Source: a virus. Taken from it: a DNA stretch of 39,048 bases. Shown here one piece after another: positions 1 to 7,942 of this stretch. Below the pieces are notes generated by a model that saw nothing but the letters and a program-made list of their open reading frames with translations, was not told where the DNA came from and made no database searches. Each line of letters starts with the position of its first letter. Position 1 is the first letter of the stretch. The position numbers were made by a program, and so were the translations under genes. The stretch lies in the IMG/VR virus record IMGVR_UViG_3300038954_000279, positions 1-39,048 of that record. One strand, written 5' to 3'.

Positions 1-252
1 CCATTTTGCATGTTTTTCAGTTTCACCAGTACAATCTAACTTTCCGCCTGATACGGTAGCGTTTGTCAATGTTCCCGTAAGTGTCCCATCACCCCAATTG
101 CCGTTTTCATTATTAGTAAATGTTGAGGCAAATGTTGCACTGTCAGGAGTTAAATCTTTTAATTTAATTTGACCATTGTCTATTTCAACTAAATCAGAAT
201 CATAAGTATAATCTGTTGTATTCCCAAAAGTTAATATTATTTTTTTTGACAT
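1..252 (-). CDS. N-terminal part of a tail/fibre-like protein (partial)
   Basis: An open frame starts at ATG 252 and runs off the left edge after 84 codons, so only the N-terminus is visible. It begins MSKKIILTFGN and is rich in Thr, Gly, Asn and Asp, with a segment LTGTLTNATVSGGKLDCTG that looks like beta-strand repeats of a lectin or jelly-roll domain. No signal peptide or catalytic motif is visible. Its place directly after the decoration-protein gene is where tail, neck or fibre genes start in many siphoviruses. The assignment rests on position and composition, not on a recognised family. The upstream ribosome-binding site is weak. Confidence 0.5.
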   Translation of the reverse strand, partial: MSKKIILTFGNTTDYTYDSDLVEIDNGQIKLKDLTPDSATFASTFTNNENGNWGDGTLTGTLTNATVSGGKLDCTGETEKHAKW

Positions 253-258
253 AATTGT

Positions 259-297
259 TAATAATACCCGGCCGCCGAAAAGACGACCGGGCTTGTT
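259..297. terminator. GC-rich hairpin between decoration and tail-like genes
   Basis: A 10-bp stem (minus strand CCCGGTCGTC paired with GGCGGCCGGG) with a short T-rich loop lies just after the decoration-protein stop. It is far more GC-rich than its surroundings. On the minus strand the following bases (TATTATT) are only a weak T tract, while the plus-strand side is followed by TTGTTTATTTT. It may reduce read-through from the capsid genes into the tail genes or protect the 3' end of the mRNA. Confidence 0.5.
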
Positions 298-301
298 TAT
301 T

Positions 302-781
302 TTACAGAGTTGCCACCAGAAAAGCATCAACTTTTTCTGAACTTTCATCAGCATCAGTAGTATACTTCAGGTGAATAAAATCGTCCTTGTAAATCTGCTT
401 TGAGGGAATAGGAATTTCGCATATCAAATCCCCTGCAGAAAATTTAAGCTCACCATCACTTGAATCCTTATAGAGCGGATACCAATGACAGTTAGCCTGT
501 GCAGTAGTCGTACCCGAACTCTTGTACCAAAATGGAGGTCGAGCAGAGCTTGCACTATCAGAAGTGTAAGTTTCAACTTCGATAGTAAATTTCTGAGCTG
601 TCGCAATAGTGATGTCGGTATTCGCATATACGAAAATAGACAATCCGCTATTTGTTTTTTTTCTGCCGGAACTTCCTGGAATTTCAACCATGTTAGTTGA
701 ATCTGATGTGCCAGCGTTCGGTAACGCTTGCGCGTCAGAAAGCTCCTCTAAAATTGAATGTCCATATCTTGCATCAGCCAT
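302..781 (-). CDS. Capsid decoration protein, Bbp16-like
   Basis: This 159-residue protein lies 11 bp downstream of the major capsid gene and has a strong ribosome-binding site (AAGGAGG). The N-terminus (SDAQALPNAGTSDSTNMVEIP) and the beta-rich remainder resemble the Bbp16 family of capsid cement proteins, which follow the major capsid gene in Bordetella phage BPP-1 and relatives. No signal peptide or membrane segment is seen. Expected role: trimeric cement on the outside of the capsid. The family call is from recognition of the N-terminal pattern and from gene order; a different small head protein is possible. Confidence 0.6.
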   Translation of the reverse strand: MADARYGHSILEELSDAQALPNAGTSDSTNMVEIPGSSGRKKTNSGLSIFVYANTDITIATAQKFTIEVETYTSDSASSARPPFWYKSSGTTTAQANCHWYPLYKDSSDGELKFSAGDLICEIPIPSKQIYKDDFIHLKYTTDADESSEKVDAFLVATL

Positions 782-792
782 TTTTAACCTCC

Positions 793-1773
793 TTAGTCGA
801 GAGCTGTAGTCTCAGAGTCGGATATATTTTCTTCGAGAACAATCGGTATGTTCGCCCAAGAAGCGACCTGATTATCGTAGTTTTTATCGGCGGTAGTCAT
901 TTCAAGATTACCGTCTTTTAAGTCATTTATGTATCTCCAACCTCTGCGGTTGCAGTAAATAACTGTGCTGCTTGTCATTGCCCTAACGTAATCGAGCAAC
1001 TGATTCATATTTGAAGCAGTCGGTTTATTCGAGCTATCAATCTGAGTAATTCCAGCTACGTTATAGCGTGAAGCTGCAAAAAACCCAAGACTTGCCAAAT
1101 ACAGAATCTGATAAACGTAATATCTGTTTCCAGAACCGTCCGTTTCAATAACGGGCTCTCCGTTACTTATCGGACGAACATCGAGAAACTCGCCTCCCCT
1201 GTTCTGCATCATCGGATCGACAAGTATAGAACACGTAAGCGGATTCCAATTTACAGCCCATATTGATGTTCTGCTACCGGTTGTTCCGCCTTTTTCAATC
1301 AGATTCGTAGAATGTTCGTCATGATTATCTCTTGCATAATCCCAGATTCCTTTAAATCCAGTTGCATCTCCGAACGTTGAATTAATCCCATAAATCATCT
1401 GTTTTGCCAATTTTTGAGAAAATGCCTCCAGGTAAACCGGGTAATTATCCTCAAAATATTTTGCTTTGCCTCCCGTGTAGTCGTCAACAATTTCTACCGA
1501 TTCACTCTGAAGCATAGAAATCCGCTTTAAATCAATCTGCCCTATATTGTCGTTAGTAGTCGAGCTATCGGGAAGGGCTCCGCCATGCGCTGATATTGTT
1601 GCAGTCGGAAGCGCATCGGTTTTCTTATACAGATGCCATTTTTTTCGATTAGCAAGCTGTGCCAAACCGGTTTCAGCGAGTCCGCTTGTCTTTGTAAGAT
1701 GCGAGAGTATTGGTTTGCTACTGACTTTCTGATCAGTAACTATTTTTCTTAAAGTAACTCTTGAATCAGCCAT
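793..1773 (-). CDS. Major capsid protein
   Basis: This 326-residue protein is preceded by AGGAGGAAAATAA. It is encoded between a coiled-coil scaffold gene and a decoration-protein gene, which is the classic place for the major head protein. It resembles the phage major capsid family seen with Bbp16-type decoration proteins: an N-arm, a central region with DYTGGKAKYFEDN and GDATGFKGIWDYA, then a C-terminal segment with VIYCNRRGWRYINDL and IPIVLEENI. It should form the HK97-like shell. Base composition here is visibly less AT-rich than in the accessory regions, as is usual for conserved structural genes. No protease domain is fused to it. Confidence 0.8.
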   Translation of the reverse strand: MADSRVTLRKIVTDQKVSSKPILSHLTKTSGLAETGLAQLANRKKWHLYKKTDALPTATISAHGGALPDSSTTNDNIGQIDLKRISMLQSESVEIVDDYTGGKAKYFEDNYPVYLEAFSQKLAKQMIYGINSTFGDATGFKGIWDYARDNHDEHSTNLIEKGGTTGSRTSIWAVNWNPLTCSILVDPMMQNRGGEFLDVRPISNGEPVIETDGSGNRYYVYQILYLASLGFFAASRYNVAGITQIDSSNKPTASNMNQLLDYVRAMTSSTVIYCNRRGWRYINDLKDGNLEMTTADKNYDNQVASWANIPIVLEENISDSETTALD

Positions 1774-1795
1774 TTATTTTCCTCCTATTATTTTT

Positions 1796-2431
1796 TTAGT
1801 TGTCGCCGAAGTACTTCCTGAAAACACTTTTTTTCGGTTTTGTGTCTTTCGTTCCGTCTTCAGCTTCGTAACTATTTTTGCTATATTCTTTAGCGTGTTT
1901 TTCAATTTCTGCCTGTACAAGATTATTAAGTTTTTCTATCTTCTCCTCAATTTCTTCTTCTTCGTTTACGGAAATAAAATCTATCCAATCAATGTTTCTT
2001 TCCGAATCCTGCAGCTTCTTTGTCGTCTTGACTTTTAGCTCATACTGTTTAGCTTCACTTTTAGCATTTTGACTTTCGCTTTTTAGCTTCTCTAATTCTT
2101 TCTGAGCCTCTTCAAGTCGTTTCTGTTTAAGCTGCTCTTCATTTAATTTTGACTCCTCCAACTTTTTAATTTTAGATTCGAGTTCCTGCTTTTCCTTTTC
2201 AAACTTTTTCTGCTGCTGAGCAGCTGCCTTGTCATAGCCACTCTGTGTCTGTTTCAGTTCTTCATTTTTCTTTTGCAGTTCCTCAATCTGTTTCTTAAAA
2301 GAGTCAATATCTGCATCAGTATCACTGTCGTCATGACCTTGATCCTGTGCTTCGTTCTCCTCTGCATTCTCTTCAGCCTCTTCAGCGTGGAGCTGCAGAT
2401 CAAAATCTTCTGCGTTTACTTTATACTTCAT
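1796..2431 (-). CDS. Capsid scaffolding protein
   Basis: This 211-residue protein is almost entirely charged. An acidic N-terminus (EENAEENEAQDQGHDDSDTD) is followed by a long coiled coil of Glu, Lys and Gln (about residues 42-150) and a basic C-terminal tail ending VFRKYFGDN. That layout is typical of phage scaffold proteins, in which the basic C-terminus binds capsid subunits. The gene is immediately upstream of the major capsid gene and is the first structural gene after the sigma-54-type promoter and terminator-bearing leader at 2476-2653. DUF4355-type scaffold proteins are the closest family I can name. Confidence 0.75.
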   Translation of the reverse strand: MKYKVNAEDFDLQLHAEEAEENAEENEAQDQGHDDSDTDADIDSFKKQIEELQKKNEELKQTQSGYDKAAAQQQKKFEKEKQELESKIKKLEESKLNEEQLKQKRLEEAQKELEKLKSESQNAKSEAKQYELKVKTTKKLQDSERNIDWIDFISVNEEEEIEEKIEKLNNLVQAEIEKHAKEYSKNSYEAEDGTKDTKPKKSVFRKYFGDN

Positions 2432-2475
2432 TTTTGCCTCCTTGTTTGACCGATCTCTCGTTCAACCAATTTATT

Positions 2476-2627
2476 AATAAAAAAAGCCCGACGTATAATC
2501 CTCATATTTGAGAACTATACATCGGGCTTATTTTTTCAAAGTATTCCGAATTTTATATAATAAAAATGGGATTCGAACCCATACAGAAATTACGTCTTTC
2601 ACCACCTGTATTTATTCAAAGATCGTA
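2476..2627 (-). ncRNA. Predicted sigma-54-driven leader or small RNA with tRNA-like module
   Basis: A transcript starting about 12 nt after the -12 box at 2639 would begin near 2627 and end at the poly-U after the terminator near 2476, about 150 nt in all. It contains a 58-nt tRNA-like unit (2559-2616): an acceptor-like pairing of AATAAA with TTTATT, an inner stem TACAG/CTGTA, and a canonical T arm (ATGGG, loop TTCGAAT, CCCAT). There is no separate D arm plus anticodon arm and no encoded CCA, so it is not a normal tRNA. It could be a free RNA or the attenuated leader of the scaffold-capsid operon. A degenerate tRNA gene is the main alternative. Confidence 0.45.
2484..2529 (-). terminator. Strong intrinsic terminator before the scaffold gene
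   Basis: A 14-bp stem (AAGCCCGATGTATA paired with TATACGTCGGGCTT, one G-U pair) carries an 18-nt loop that holds a second small hairpin (CTCAAATATGAG). On the minus strand it is followed by TTTTTTTATT. It sits between the sigma-54-type promoter and the scaffold gene, so it should either end a small RNA or act as an attenuator of the head genes. The flanking A run on the other side would also let it work for plus-strand transcripts. Confidence 0.8.
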
Positions 2628-2637
2628 CTAATATACA

Positions 2638-2653
2638 AGCAATTATCGTGCCA
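2638..2653 (-). promoter_or_regulatory. Sigma-54-type promoter P1
   Basis: The minus strand reads TGGCACG-ATAA-TTGCT, an exact match to the -24/-12 consensus TGGCACG-N4-TTGCW, with GG and GC ten bases apart. The predicted start is near 2627. It lies in the intergenic space after the small gene 2709-2858 and points at the scaffold-capsid genes. About thirty bases (GGCAC through AGTAC) are closely similar to promoter P2 at 31927. Sigma-54 promoters need an NtrC-type activator, which is not encoded in this window. Confidence 0.75.
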
Positions 2654-2708
2654 TATAAAAACCTTATTTTATGTTTTTGCCGTTTTTCTGCTAAACCTTA
2701 CTTTATAA

Positions 2709-2858
2709 TTATTCCTTTAAACTAATATCAACTTTTATGAATTTCCCTGTTTTATTACAATTTATCGTTACCTCCAGTTTCTCATTTACTTTGCTGTGAA
2801 ACCGGGAAGTAAGCTCTTTTAGGGCTTGCTTGTACTCTACTATTATTCTTTTATTCAT
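2709..2858 (-). CDS. Small hypothetical protein
   Basis: A 49-residue frame begins MNKRIIVEYKQALKELTSRF and ends KVDISLKE. Its ATG overlaps the stop of the gene at 2855 (ATGA), indicating translational coupling. It is mixed charged and soluble with no recognisable motif. It is the last gene before the P1 regulatory segment. No function can be given. Confidence 0.5.
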   Translation of the reverse strand: MNKRIIVEYKQALKELTSRFHSKVNEKLEVTINCNKTGKFIKVDISLKE

Positions 2859-3040
2859 TTGTCTAATTTCTGAAGTTCCTTAACATACTCTTCAGGCCTA
2901 ATTCGACATTCCGCTAATTTTTTTTTGAGCATGTTTTTAATTTCCGGTTTTGTTTTAGGTTTAGAAGACCTGTAATTTTGTATAAATCTTTTTACTGCTG
3001 CTTTTTCTTTTTTGTCTTTACACTTTATTAAATTAAACAT
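2855..3040 (-). CDS. Small basic hypothetical protein
   Basis: The 61-residue product is very basic (MFNLIKCKDKKEKAAVKRFI) with predicted helices and no cysteine pairs or membrane segment. It lies between kdsA and the small gene at 2709, overlapping the latter by 4 bp. Basic, helical small proteins are common next to head genes, but no family is recognised. Confidence 0.5.
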   Translation of the reverse strand: MFNLIKCKDKKEKAAVKRFIQNYRSSKPKTKPEIKNMLKKKLAECRIRPEEYVKELQKLDK

Positions 3041-3110
3041 TATGTTTTATACCCTTCTTTTCCCATATTGTCTTATACATTATTTGTGTAGTAAAATTAT
3101 TCAAAATCAA

Positions 3111-3863
3111 TTAACTACATGAATTTTGAATTTTACGGGTTTCTTTTAGTATTTTTTTTACTTCTCTAAAATTTAAACTTACAGCACTATCTGATAAAGC
3201 CTTTTCGGGTTCAGGATGACATTCAAAATACAGTCCATCTATTCCATAAGCTATTCCAGCCCGTGCTAAATTTCTACAGTACTCTTTATTTCCCCCGCTT
3301 TCAAATCCTATCGACGGTTTTTGTACAGAGTGTGTTATGTCAAAAATAACCTGATATCCGAGTTTTTTTAAAATACTAAAAGATCGAAAATCTACTACTA
3401 AATCGTGGTATCCAAAAAAAGTTCCACGCTCTGTTATTGTTATTTTTTTGTTGTTCATTGCTTCAATTTTTTCTGTAATAAATTTTACATCTTCCGGCGC
3501 TATAAATTGACCCTTTTTAATGTTAATCGGCTTTTTTGTATAAGCAGCGGTTTGTATTAATTTTGTCTGTCTACATAAAAAAGCAGGTATCTGTATATAA
3601 TCTACTACCTCGGCAACTTGACTAATTTGACTTACTCTATGAACGTCTGTAAGTATTTTAATATCTACATCCTCTTTTATTTTTTTTAATATTTCAAGTC
3701 CTTTGTCTATTCCTAAACCTGTAAAACTGTAAGCAGACGTTCGATTAGCCTTTTCAAAACTTGCCTTGAATATAATATCCATATCTAAACTTTTTAAAAA
3801 TTTTGCGGTATTATATGTAGTTGCAAAATTTTCTATAACACAATTTCCCGCAATTATTATCAT
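3111..3863 (-). CDS. kdsA: 3-deoxy-D-manno-octulosonate 8-phosphate synthase (KDO-8-P synthase)
   Basis: This 250-residue protein is a full-length-looking KdsA, which condenses phosphoenolpyruvate with arabinose 5-phosphate to make KDO-8-phosphate. Visible family motifs in order are IIAGNCVIE (Cys8), FKASFEKANR, ILTDVH, QIPAFLCRQTKLI, NIKKGQFIAPEDV, TERGTFFGYHDLVVD, FDITHSVQ, and ECHPEPEKALSD. The Cys in IIAGNC and the His, Glu and Asp in the later motifs are the residues of the metal-dependent form. The gene is slightly shorter than the usual 260-285 residues. Its ATG overlaps the stop of the minor head gene (ATGA), so it is co-translated with virion genes. Sugar-transfer genes at 12-17 kb are plausible partners. 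Confidence 0.85.
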   Translation of the reverse strand: MIIIAGNCVIENFATTYNTAKFLKSLDMDIIFKASFEKANRTSAYSFTGLGIDKGLEILKKIKEDVDIKILTDVHRVSQISQVAEVVDYIQIPAFLCRQTKLIQTAAYTKKPINIKKGQFIAPEDVKFITEKIEAMNNKKITITERGTFFGYHDLVVDFRSFSILKKLGYQVIFDITHSVQKPSIGFESGGNKEYCRNLARAGIAYGIDGLYFECHPEPEKALSDSAVSLNFREVKKILKETRKIQNSCS

Positions 3864-5011
3864 TTATTTCCCTCCTCAATCATTTCTTCTTTTCGCTTTT
3901 TGCTTATAAGCGACGATCTCACGTCTTTATTTTCTATATCTTTCAGTTTACCAAAATCATACTTTTCACCATACTTGTTTTTTGTCAAACCGTTTTCCTT
4001 TGCCCAGGTTTCAAATGTTTTATAGGGTTCTAAATTTGACTTCGGTTTTTTTCCGGGTTCTGTCTGTACTGGTCTTATCCTTCGACGCTTCGGTTCATGT
4101 CCTTCAACATAACTGATTACTCTTTCTCTGTCGTTTATATCCCATTTTGCTATTCCTGTATTTCCAGGAGTATGATAATATCTACCATTCGGATATTTGA
4201 AATGCCAACCTAAATTTCCATTTACATCTCTTGTATATTCTGCAACTCTTCCATCCATAACAGCAGATTGATTCCGTGTTCTGACGTCAAGTGTAGCTGA
4301 AATACGTCTGACCATTTTAACGCCTTCAGCGTCCATTTTGTCCATCCCGGCAATCCTTGCTTTTTCTGATATTTTGTGTCCTTCAGTACGGGCTAATCTC
4401 TTCCAGTTATACGCTGTTTTTTGAGTCTTTTCTTTAAGCTTCCGTGCCATTTCCATATATCCGTCCCCGGTCGTAAATCCCTGTGTTATTACGTTTTGCA
4501 TACCCTTAATATCAATGTCTTTCGCTCTTGATATTGCTGCTTTTTTGAATTCGTTGTTTAATGCCTTTCTCAATACATTCTCATTTATTCGTGTATATAC
4601 TGAAAGATTCTGATTTGGCTTTACAGCAAGTGCCTTTCTTATTTCTATAGAGTCGTTGATTGTATATTCAGTTTCATATATCGTAGTATAAAAGTTTTCG
4701 TAATATAAGTCTTCCTGCAGATCGGTAATCATTTCAGCGTTATTTCTGAAAAGCCGTGCTGTTTTCTGTTGTATTCTTTTATGTAAATTCGCAAGTCTGC
4801 CAGCTTGTTTTATTTTGTTTTCCGGAACAATAAACTTTCTTACCTTTTTACCGTCTATATCGATAGTTTTATACTCTCCGTATCGTTCGTATATTTCAGA
4901 CAATTCGGACTTAACTTCTTTCAAGGCGCGGGTATAATTTTCAGCAAGCCGCCTTTCTACGCCGTCAAGCCGTGTATTAAATCTACTTTCAAGTATATCT
5001 ATTAATGCCAT
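3860..5011 (-). CDS. Minor head protein, SPP1 gp7 / Mu F-like
   Basis: This 383-residue protein follows the portal gene, as minor head (head morphogenesis) proteins do. The diagnostic C-terminal part of the family is present around residues 205-310: RTEGHKISEKARIAGMDKM, then RRISATLDVRTRNQSAVMDG and a Gly/Trp/His segment. The N-terminal half is helical and charged. The usual role is a few copies per virion inside the head at the portal, sometimes ejected with DNA. Its stop overlaps the start of kdsA by 4 bp. It has a sigma-70-type promoter upstream at 5162-5190. Confidence 0.8.
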   Translation of the reverse strand: MALIDILESRFNTRLDGVERRLAENYTRALKEVKSELSEIYERYGEYKTIDIDGKKVRKFIVPENKIKQAGRLANLHKRIQQKTARLFRNNAEMITDLQEDLYYENFYTTIYETEYTINDSIEIRKALAVKPNQNLSVYTRINENVLRKALNNEFKKAAISRAKDIDIKGMQNVITQGFTTGDGYMEMARKLKEKTQKTAYNWKRLARTEGHKISEKARIAGMDKMDAEGVKMVRRISATLDVRTRNQSAVMDGRVAEYTRDVNGNLGWHFKYPNGRYYHTPGNTGIAKWDINDRERVISYVEGHEPKRRRIRPVQTEPGKKPKSNLEPYKTFETWAKENGLTKNKYGEKYDFGKLKDIENKDVRSSLISKKRKEEMIEEGNK

Positions 5012-5161
5012 TATTTATTTTCCATTTAATTATACTCTTATTATATCGTTATTATGCCCTGTAATAATAGGGGTAAAGTATGGGTAATCCAAAAATCCCC
5101 ATAGAGCCACATAGCCGGACGTGGTGCGGTCGGGTTCCTTTTTCTTCCTTTATTTTTGCCA

Positions 5162-5190
5162 ATTTTACCACTTTTTCAGTATTTTGTCAA
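5162..5190 (-). promoter_or_regulatory. Sigma-70-type promoter upstream of the minor head gene
   Basis: The minus strand has TTGACA, 17 bases, then TAAAAT, within the 261-bp space between the portal stop (5273) and the minor head start (5011). The rest of that space holds only very short frames (18-23 codons) and a GC-rich patch near 5110-5130 with CCGCACCACGTCCGG, for which I see no clear function. Confidence 0.65.
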
Positions 5191-5272
5191 AATATTTCAG
5201 TTTTTTCTTTGGTTATATGGCTGTATGGGGTAATTATATACATTTTCTAGACCCTATTTCCGGTATTTTTTA

Positions 5273-6694
5273 CTATATTTTATCTAATGCTTTATCAAAA
5301 TCAACCTGTTCGCCTTGCTCCTCTTTCAGCCTTTGCTCTTCCTTGTCTGGGTCTTTAATAAAGCTAAATACCTTTTCCCAGATTGTGCGCTTACTTACTT
5401 TCCCCGCAAGTTTGTCAGCAATTTCAGCTTCGGCTTTTAGATTCAACGGAAAGTTTTTATTATATGTCTGCTCAATATAAAGATAACTAAAATCCCTTTT
5501 ATTCCCGGACGAAAAATTCCAGTAGTCAAACAGCAATTTAAACATCTGCCTATTTGACTCCGTAAAGCTCCGCCAGGTATTTGAACATTTAGTAATAAAG
5601 TCAAGCAATTTCTGCTCTACTGCTGCTTTAGTTTGATTTCCTTTAAAAGCGTCATTTGTCAAATCAACTATATTTGACATTTCGTATATGTTTTTATGTA
5701 GCATCTCTTTACAAAATTTAATTACTCCTTCATAATCTATATCTTTTGTCAGCCACTTTACTTCGCCGTCATCTCCTACTTCGATCGCACCCGGCTTCTG
5801 TAATTTTTTTAACTTTTCTTCAGTCATGTGGAAATTTTTTAATATAAGATAAGCCAATCTGAATTTTGCCGTTTCAGTACTTACATCACTTACTAACACG
5901 TCAACCGCATCAATTAGCTCAAGCACTCGGTCCGCATCTCCCATAAATTCCCCGTTATTCGCATATCCGATATTCGGTTGAGCTGAAAATATATTATCAT
6001 ACTCTTTAGTGACAGTATACATTGTTTTAGTTTCTGTTATTTCATATTTCTGTACTTTATCGGGAGTGTAAAACTCAAATATTTTATATCCCTGTTGTAG
6101 TTCATAAATCCTTGCAGAATATTCAGCATCTATAATATTGTACTTTGACTTATCAATAAATATAACTTCCTGCGGATCAAGATTTTTAACTCTGACTTCT
6201 TCATATATGTCGTCGTAGTATAGATGTCTTACAGCATATCCTGCTATTCCGGCAATTTTTCCCGTTTCCGAATCTTTATTCTCAATGTTGTTGATTAAAA
6301 AAAACCTGTTAAGCCGCTCTTGTTTATCTTCTACATTTTCAATCTGTTCTTCGTCAAACTTATATGTTGCCGGTTTTCCGAAAATAAAACCTCGCTTAAT
6401 ATTGATAAGTTTTGAAAAGTAGTCAATATTTATTTTTCTGTCAATCCAGGGGTCTTGATCATCATAATTTTTCCCTCTTATAACCAAATTTCTTTCAAAT
6501 ATTGGAACTCCGTTTTCTCTCTTGTTTTTAAAACGTCCCATTCGGTTTTGTATACGTTCGAGTTCATGTTCATGGTCGTTTATTAATGCTCTAATAGTAT
6601 CGTCAGATAATTCTCCCGTTTCAATATACTCTTTGTGTACGATATTATAGTATTTATTAGTCTGTAATTCTGTCATCTTGTTTTCTCTTTTCAT
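5273..6694 (-). CDS. Portal protein, SPP1 gp6-like
   Basis: The 473-residue protein lies directly after the large terminase gene, 9 bp away. It shows the features of the SPP1-type portal family: an N-terminal region INDHEHELERIQNRMGRF, a wing region with YFSKLINIKRGFIFGKP, then GIAGYAVRHLYYDD, and a helical C-terminal part (SNTWRSFTESNRQMFKLLFDYWN). It would form the dodecameric ring through which DNA is packaged. The start at ATG 6694 is supported by GGAG five bases upstream. The C-terminus is charged (KDPDKEEQRLKEEQGEQ). Confidence 0.85.
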   Translation of the reverse strand: MKRENKMTELQTNKYYNIVHKEYIETGELSDDTIRALINDHEHELERIQNRMGRFKNKRENGVPIFERNLVIRGKNYDDQDPWIDRKINIDYFSKLINIKRGFIFGKPATYKFDEEQIENVEDKQERLNRFFLINNIENKDSETGKIAGIAGYAVRHLYYDDIYEEVRVKNLDPQEVIFIDKSKYNIIDAEYSARIYELQQGYKIFEFYTPDKVQKYEITETKTMYTVTKEYDNIFSAQPNIGYANNGEFMGDADRVLELIDAVDVLVSDVSTETAKFRLAYLILKNFHMTEEKLKKLQKPGAIEVGDDGEVKWLTKDIDYEGVIKFCKEMLHKNIYEMSNIVDLTNDAFKGNQTKAAVEQKLLDFITKCSNTWRSFTESNRQMFKLLFDYWNFSSGNKRDFSYLYIEQTYNKNFPLNLKAEAEIADKLAGKVSKRTIWEKVFSFIKDPDKEEQRLKEEQGEQVDFDKALDKI

Positions 6695-6703
6695 ATCTAC
6701 TCC

Positions 6704-7942
6704 TCAAAATATTTCATTGTAATCGTAAAATTTGACTTCGTTTTGTGTTCTTAGATCGTCTATTGAATATCGTATAGCATCCATAGCATGATCATTAATT
6801 GGCAGCGGCTCTTCGAGTGCTTCACCGTCTTTATTCTCTTTTCGCTTATACTGCTGTATCTCATTTATTACGTTCTGGCAAGCAGGGTCAATTATTATTT
6901 TTTTTGATAATAACCAATCAATTCCATGCTTAACTGAGTTCTTATTTTTCTTTACAGCCCTTGCATTAAAACCAGCCCGTTTAAATTCCTTAATTCTATC
7001 AGGTTCTGCTGAGTCGCATAATAACGTTTTAGTTTTATCTAATATTTCGCATTTTTGTATTAATTCGCTATTTGTTAACTTGTTTTTATATATTTCACTT
7101 TTTATATATACTTTGTCATCCTTTATACCTACTCCGATTATTGCCGAAGGATTAGTGAATCCAAAATCAACCCCATAAGCAAAATAATCAAAATCTTTAA
7201 TATGATATTTAACGGGTTTAACTTCATAATTTGTATAAATTAAGTTTCCAAGAACACCCCAATTTCCATAAAGATAAACATCGTTATAATATTTATCGTC
7301 TGTAGTGTTTTCCAAATTCCATATATCTTGATCAGTAAGAAACTTGTTATCTTTATACGTTGTTTTTAATACAGAAACATAATCAAGATTTTTATCAAAT
7401 AACTCTTTCTTAATCCAGTGAGTCGCATATATCGGATTAAATGTCATTGATATTTGCTTAAATATTTTCTTTTTTGTTTTACCTCTTAACCGTTTTTTTA
7501 ATTGTTCTAAATCTTTCTTAGAAATTTCTGTGGCTTCTTCGACCCATATATCTGTTATTATTCCTTTATCAGGTTTAATTGATTTTATTTTTTCTGAGTC
7601 ATCTAACCCTCGAAAATAAAACCCGTTTCCGTGAATTTTGTTTATTATTTTTAGCGGCCTTACTGTCGCTTTAAAATCTTTGTAAAGACCCCATTCTTTT
7701 ATTCGGCCAAGTATCTCATTATAACAGCTTTCTTTTACTGTGTCTCCGACCTTACGAGTACATAAAAAATTTCTTTCAGGATTACTAAGTATTTTCAGTA
7801 AGTTTTTTTGACTTACAAAATGACTTTTTCCTGAACTTGAACCTCCATAATATATTTCTATAAAATTATTGTTTCTTAAATACGGCAAATAAACAGAATT
7901 AAAGTTTTCATCATTAATCGTTATATCTTTCAATTTTCCCAT
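6704..7942 (-). CDS. terL: Terminase large subunit, PBSX-type
   Basis: The 412-residue protein has the two-domain layout of the PBSX family. The ATPase has Walker A GGSSSGKS (33-40) and Walker B WVEEA (about 134-138). The RNase H-like nuclease has acidic residues in YGVDFGFTNPSAI (about 236), LLCDSAEPDRI (about 308) and NDHAMDAIRYS (about 388). It cuts concatemeric DNA and powers packaging into the prohead through the portal. The start overlaps the end of the small-subunit gene by 29 bp, indicating coupled translation. Confidence 0.92.
   Translation of the reverse strand: MGKLKDITINDENFNSVYLPYLRNNNFIEIYYGGSSSGKSHFVSQKNLLKILSNPERNFLCTRKVGDTVKESCYNEILGRIKEWGLYKDFKATVRPLKIINKIHGNGFYFRGLDDSEKIKSIKPDKGIITDIWVEEATEISKKDLEQLKKRLRGKTKKKIFKQISMTFNPIYATHWIKKELFDKNLDYVSVLKTTYKDNKFLTDQDIWNLENTTDDKYYNDVYLYGNWGVLGNLIYTNYEVKPVKYHIKDFDYFAYGVDFGFTNPSAIIGVGIKDDKVYIKSEIYKNKLTNSELIQKCEILDKTKTLLCDSAEPDRIKEFKRAGFNARAVKKNKNSVKHGIDWLLSKKIIIDPACQNVINEIQQYKRKENKDGEALEEPLPINDHAMDAIRYSIDDLRTQNEVKFYDYNEIF

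Noticed and set aside
485-1732. Plus-strand frames opposite the decoration and capsid genes
   Set aside because: They are shadows of well-supported minus-strand structural genes and lack ribosome-binding sites.
2559-2616. Canonical tRNA gene
   Set aside because: Only the T arm is canonical. With 58 nt there is no room for both a D arm and an anticodon arm, and no anticodon can be assigned.
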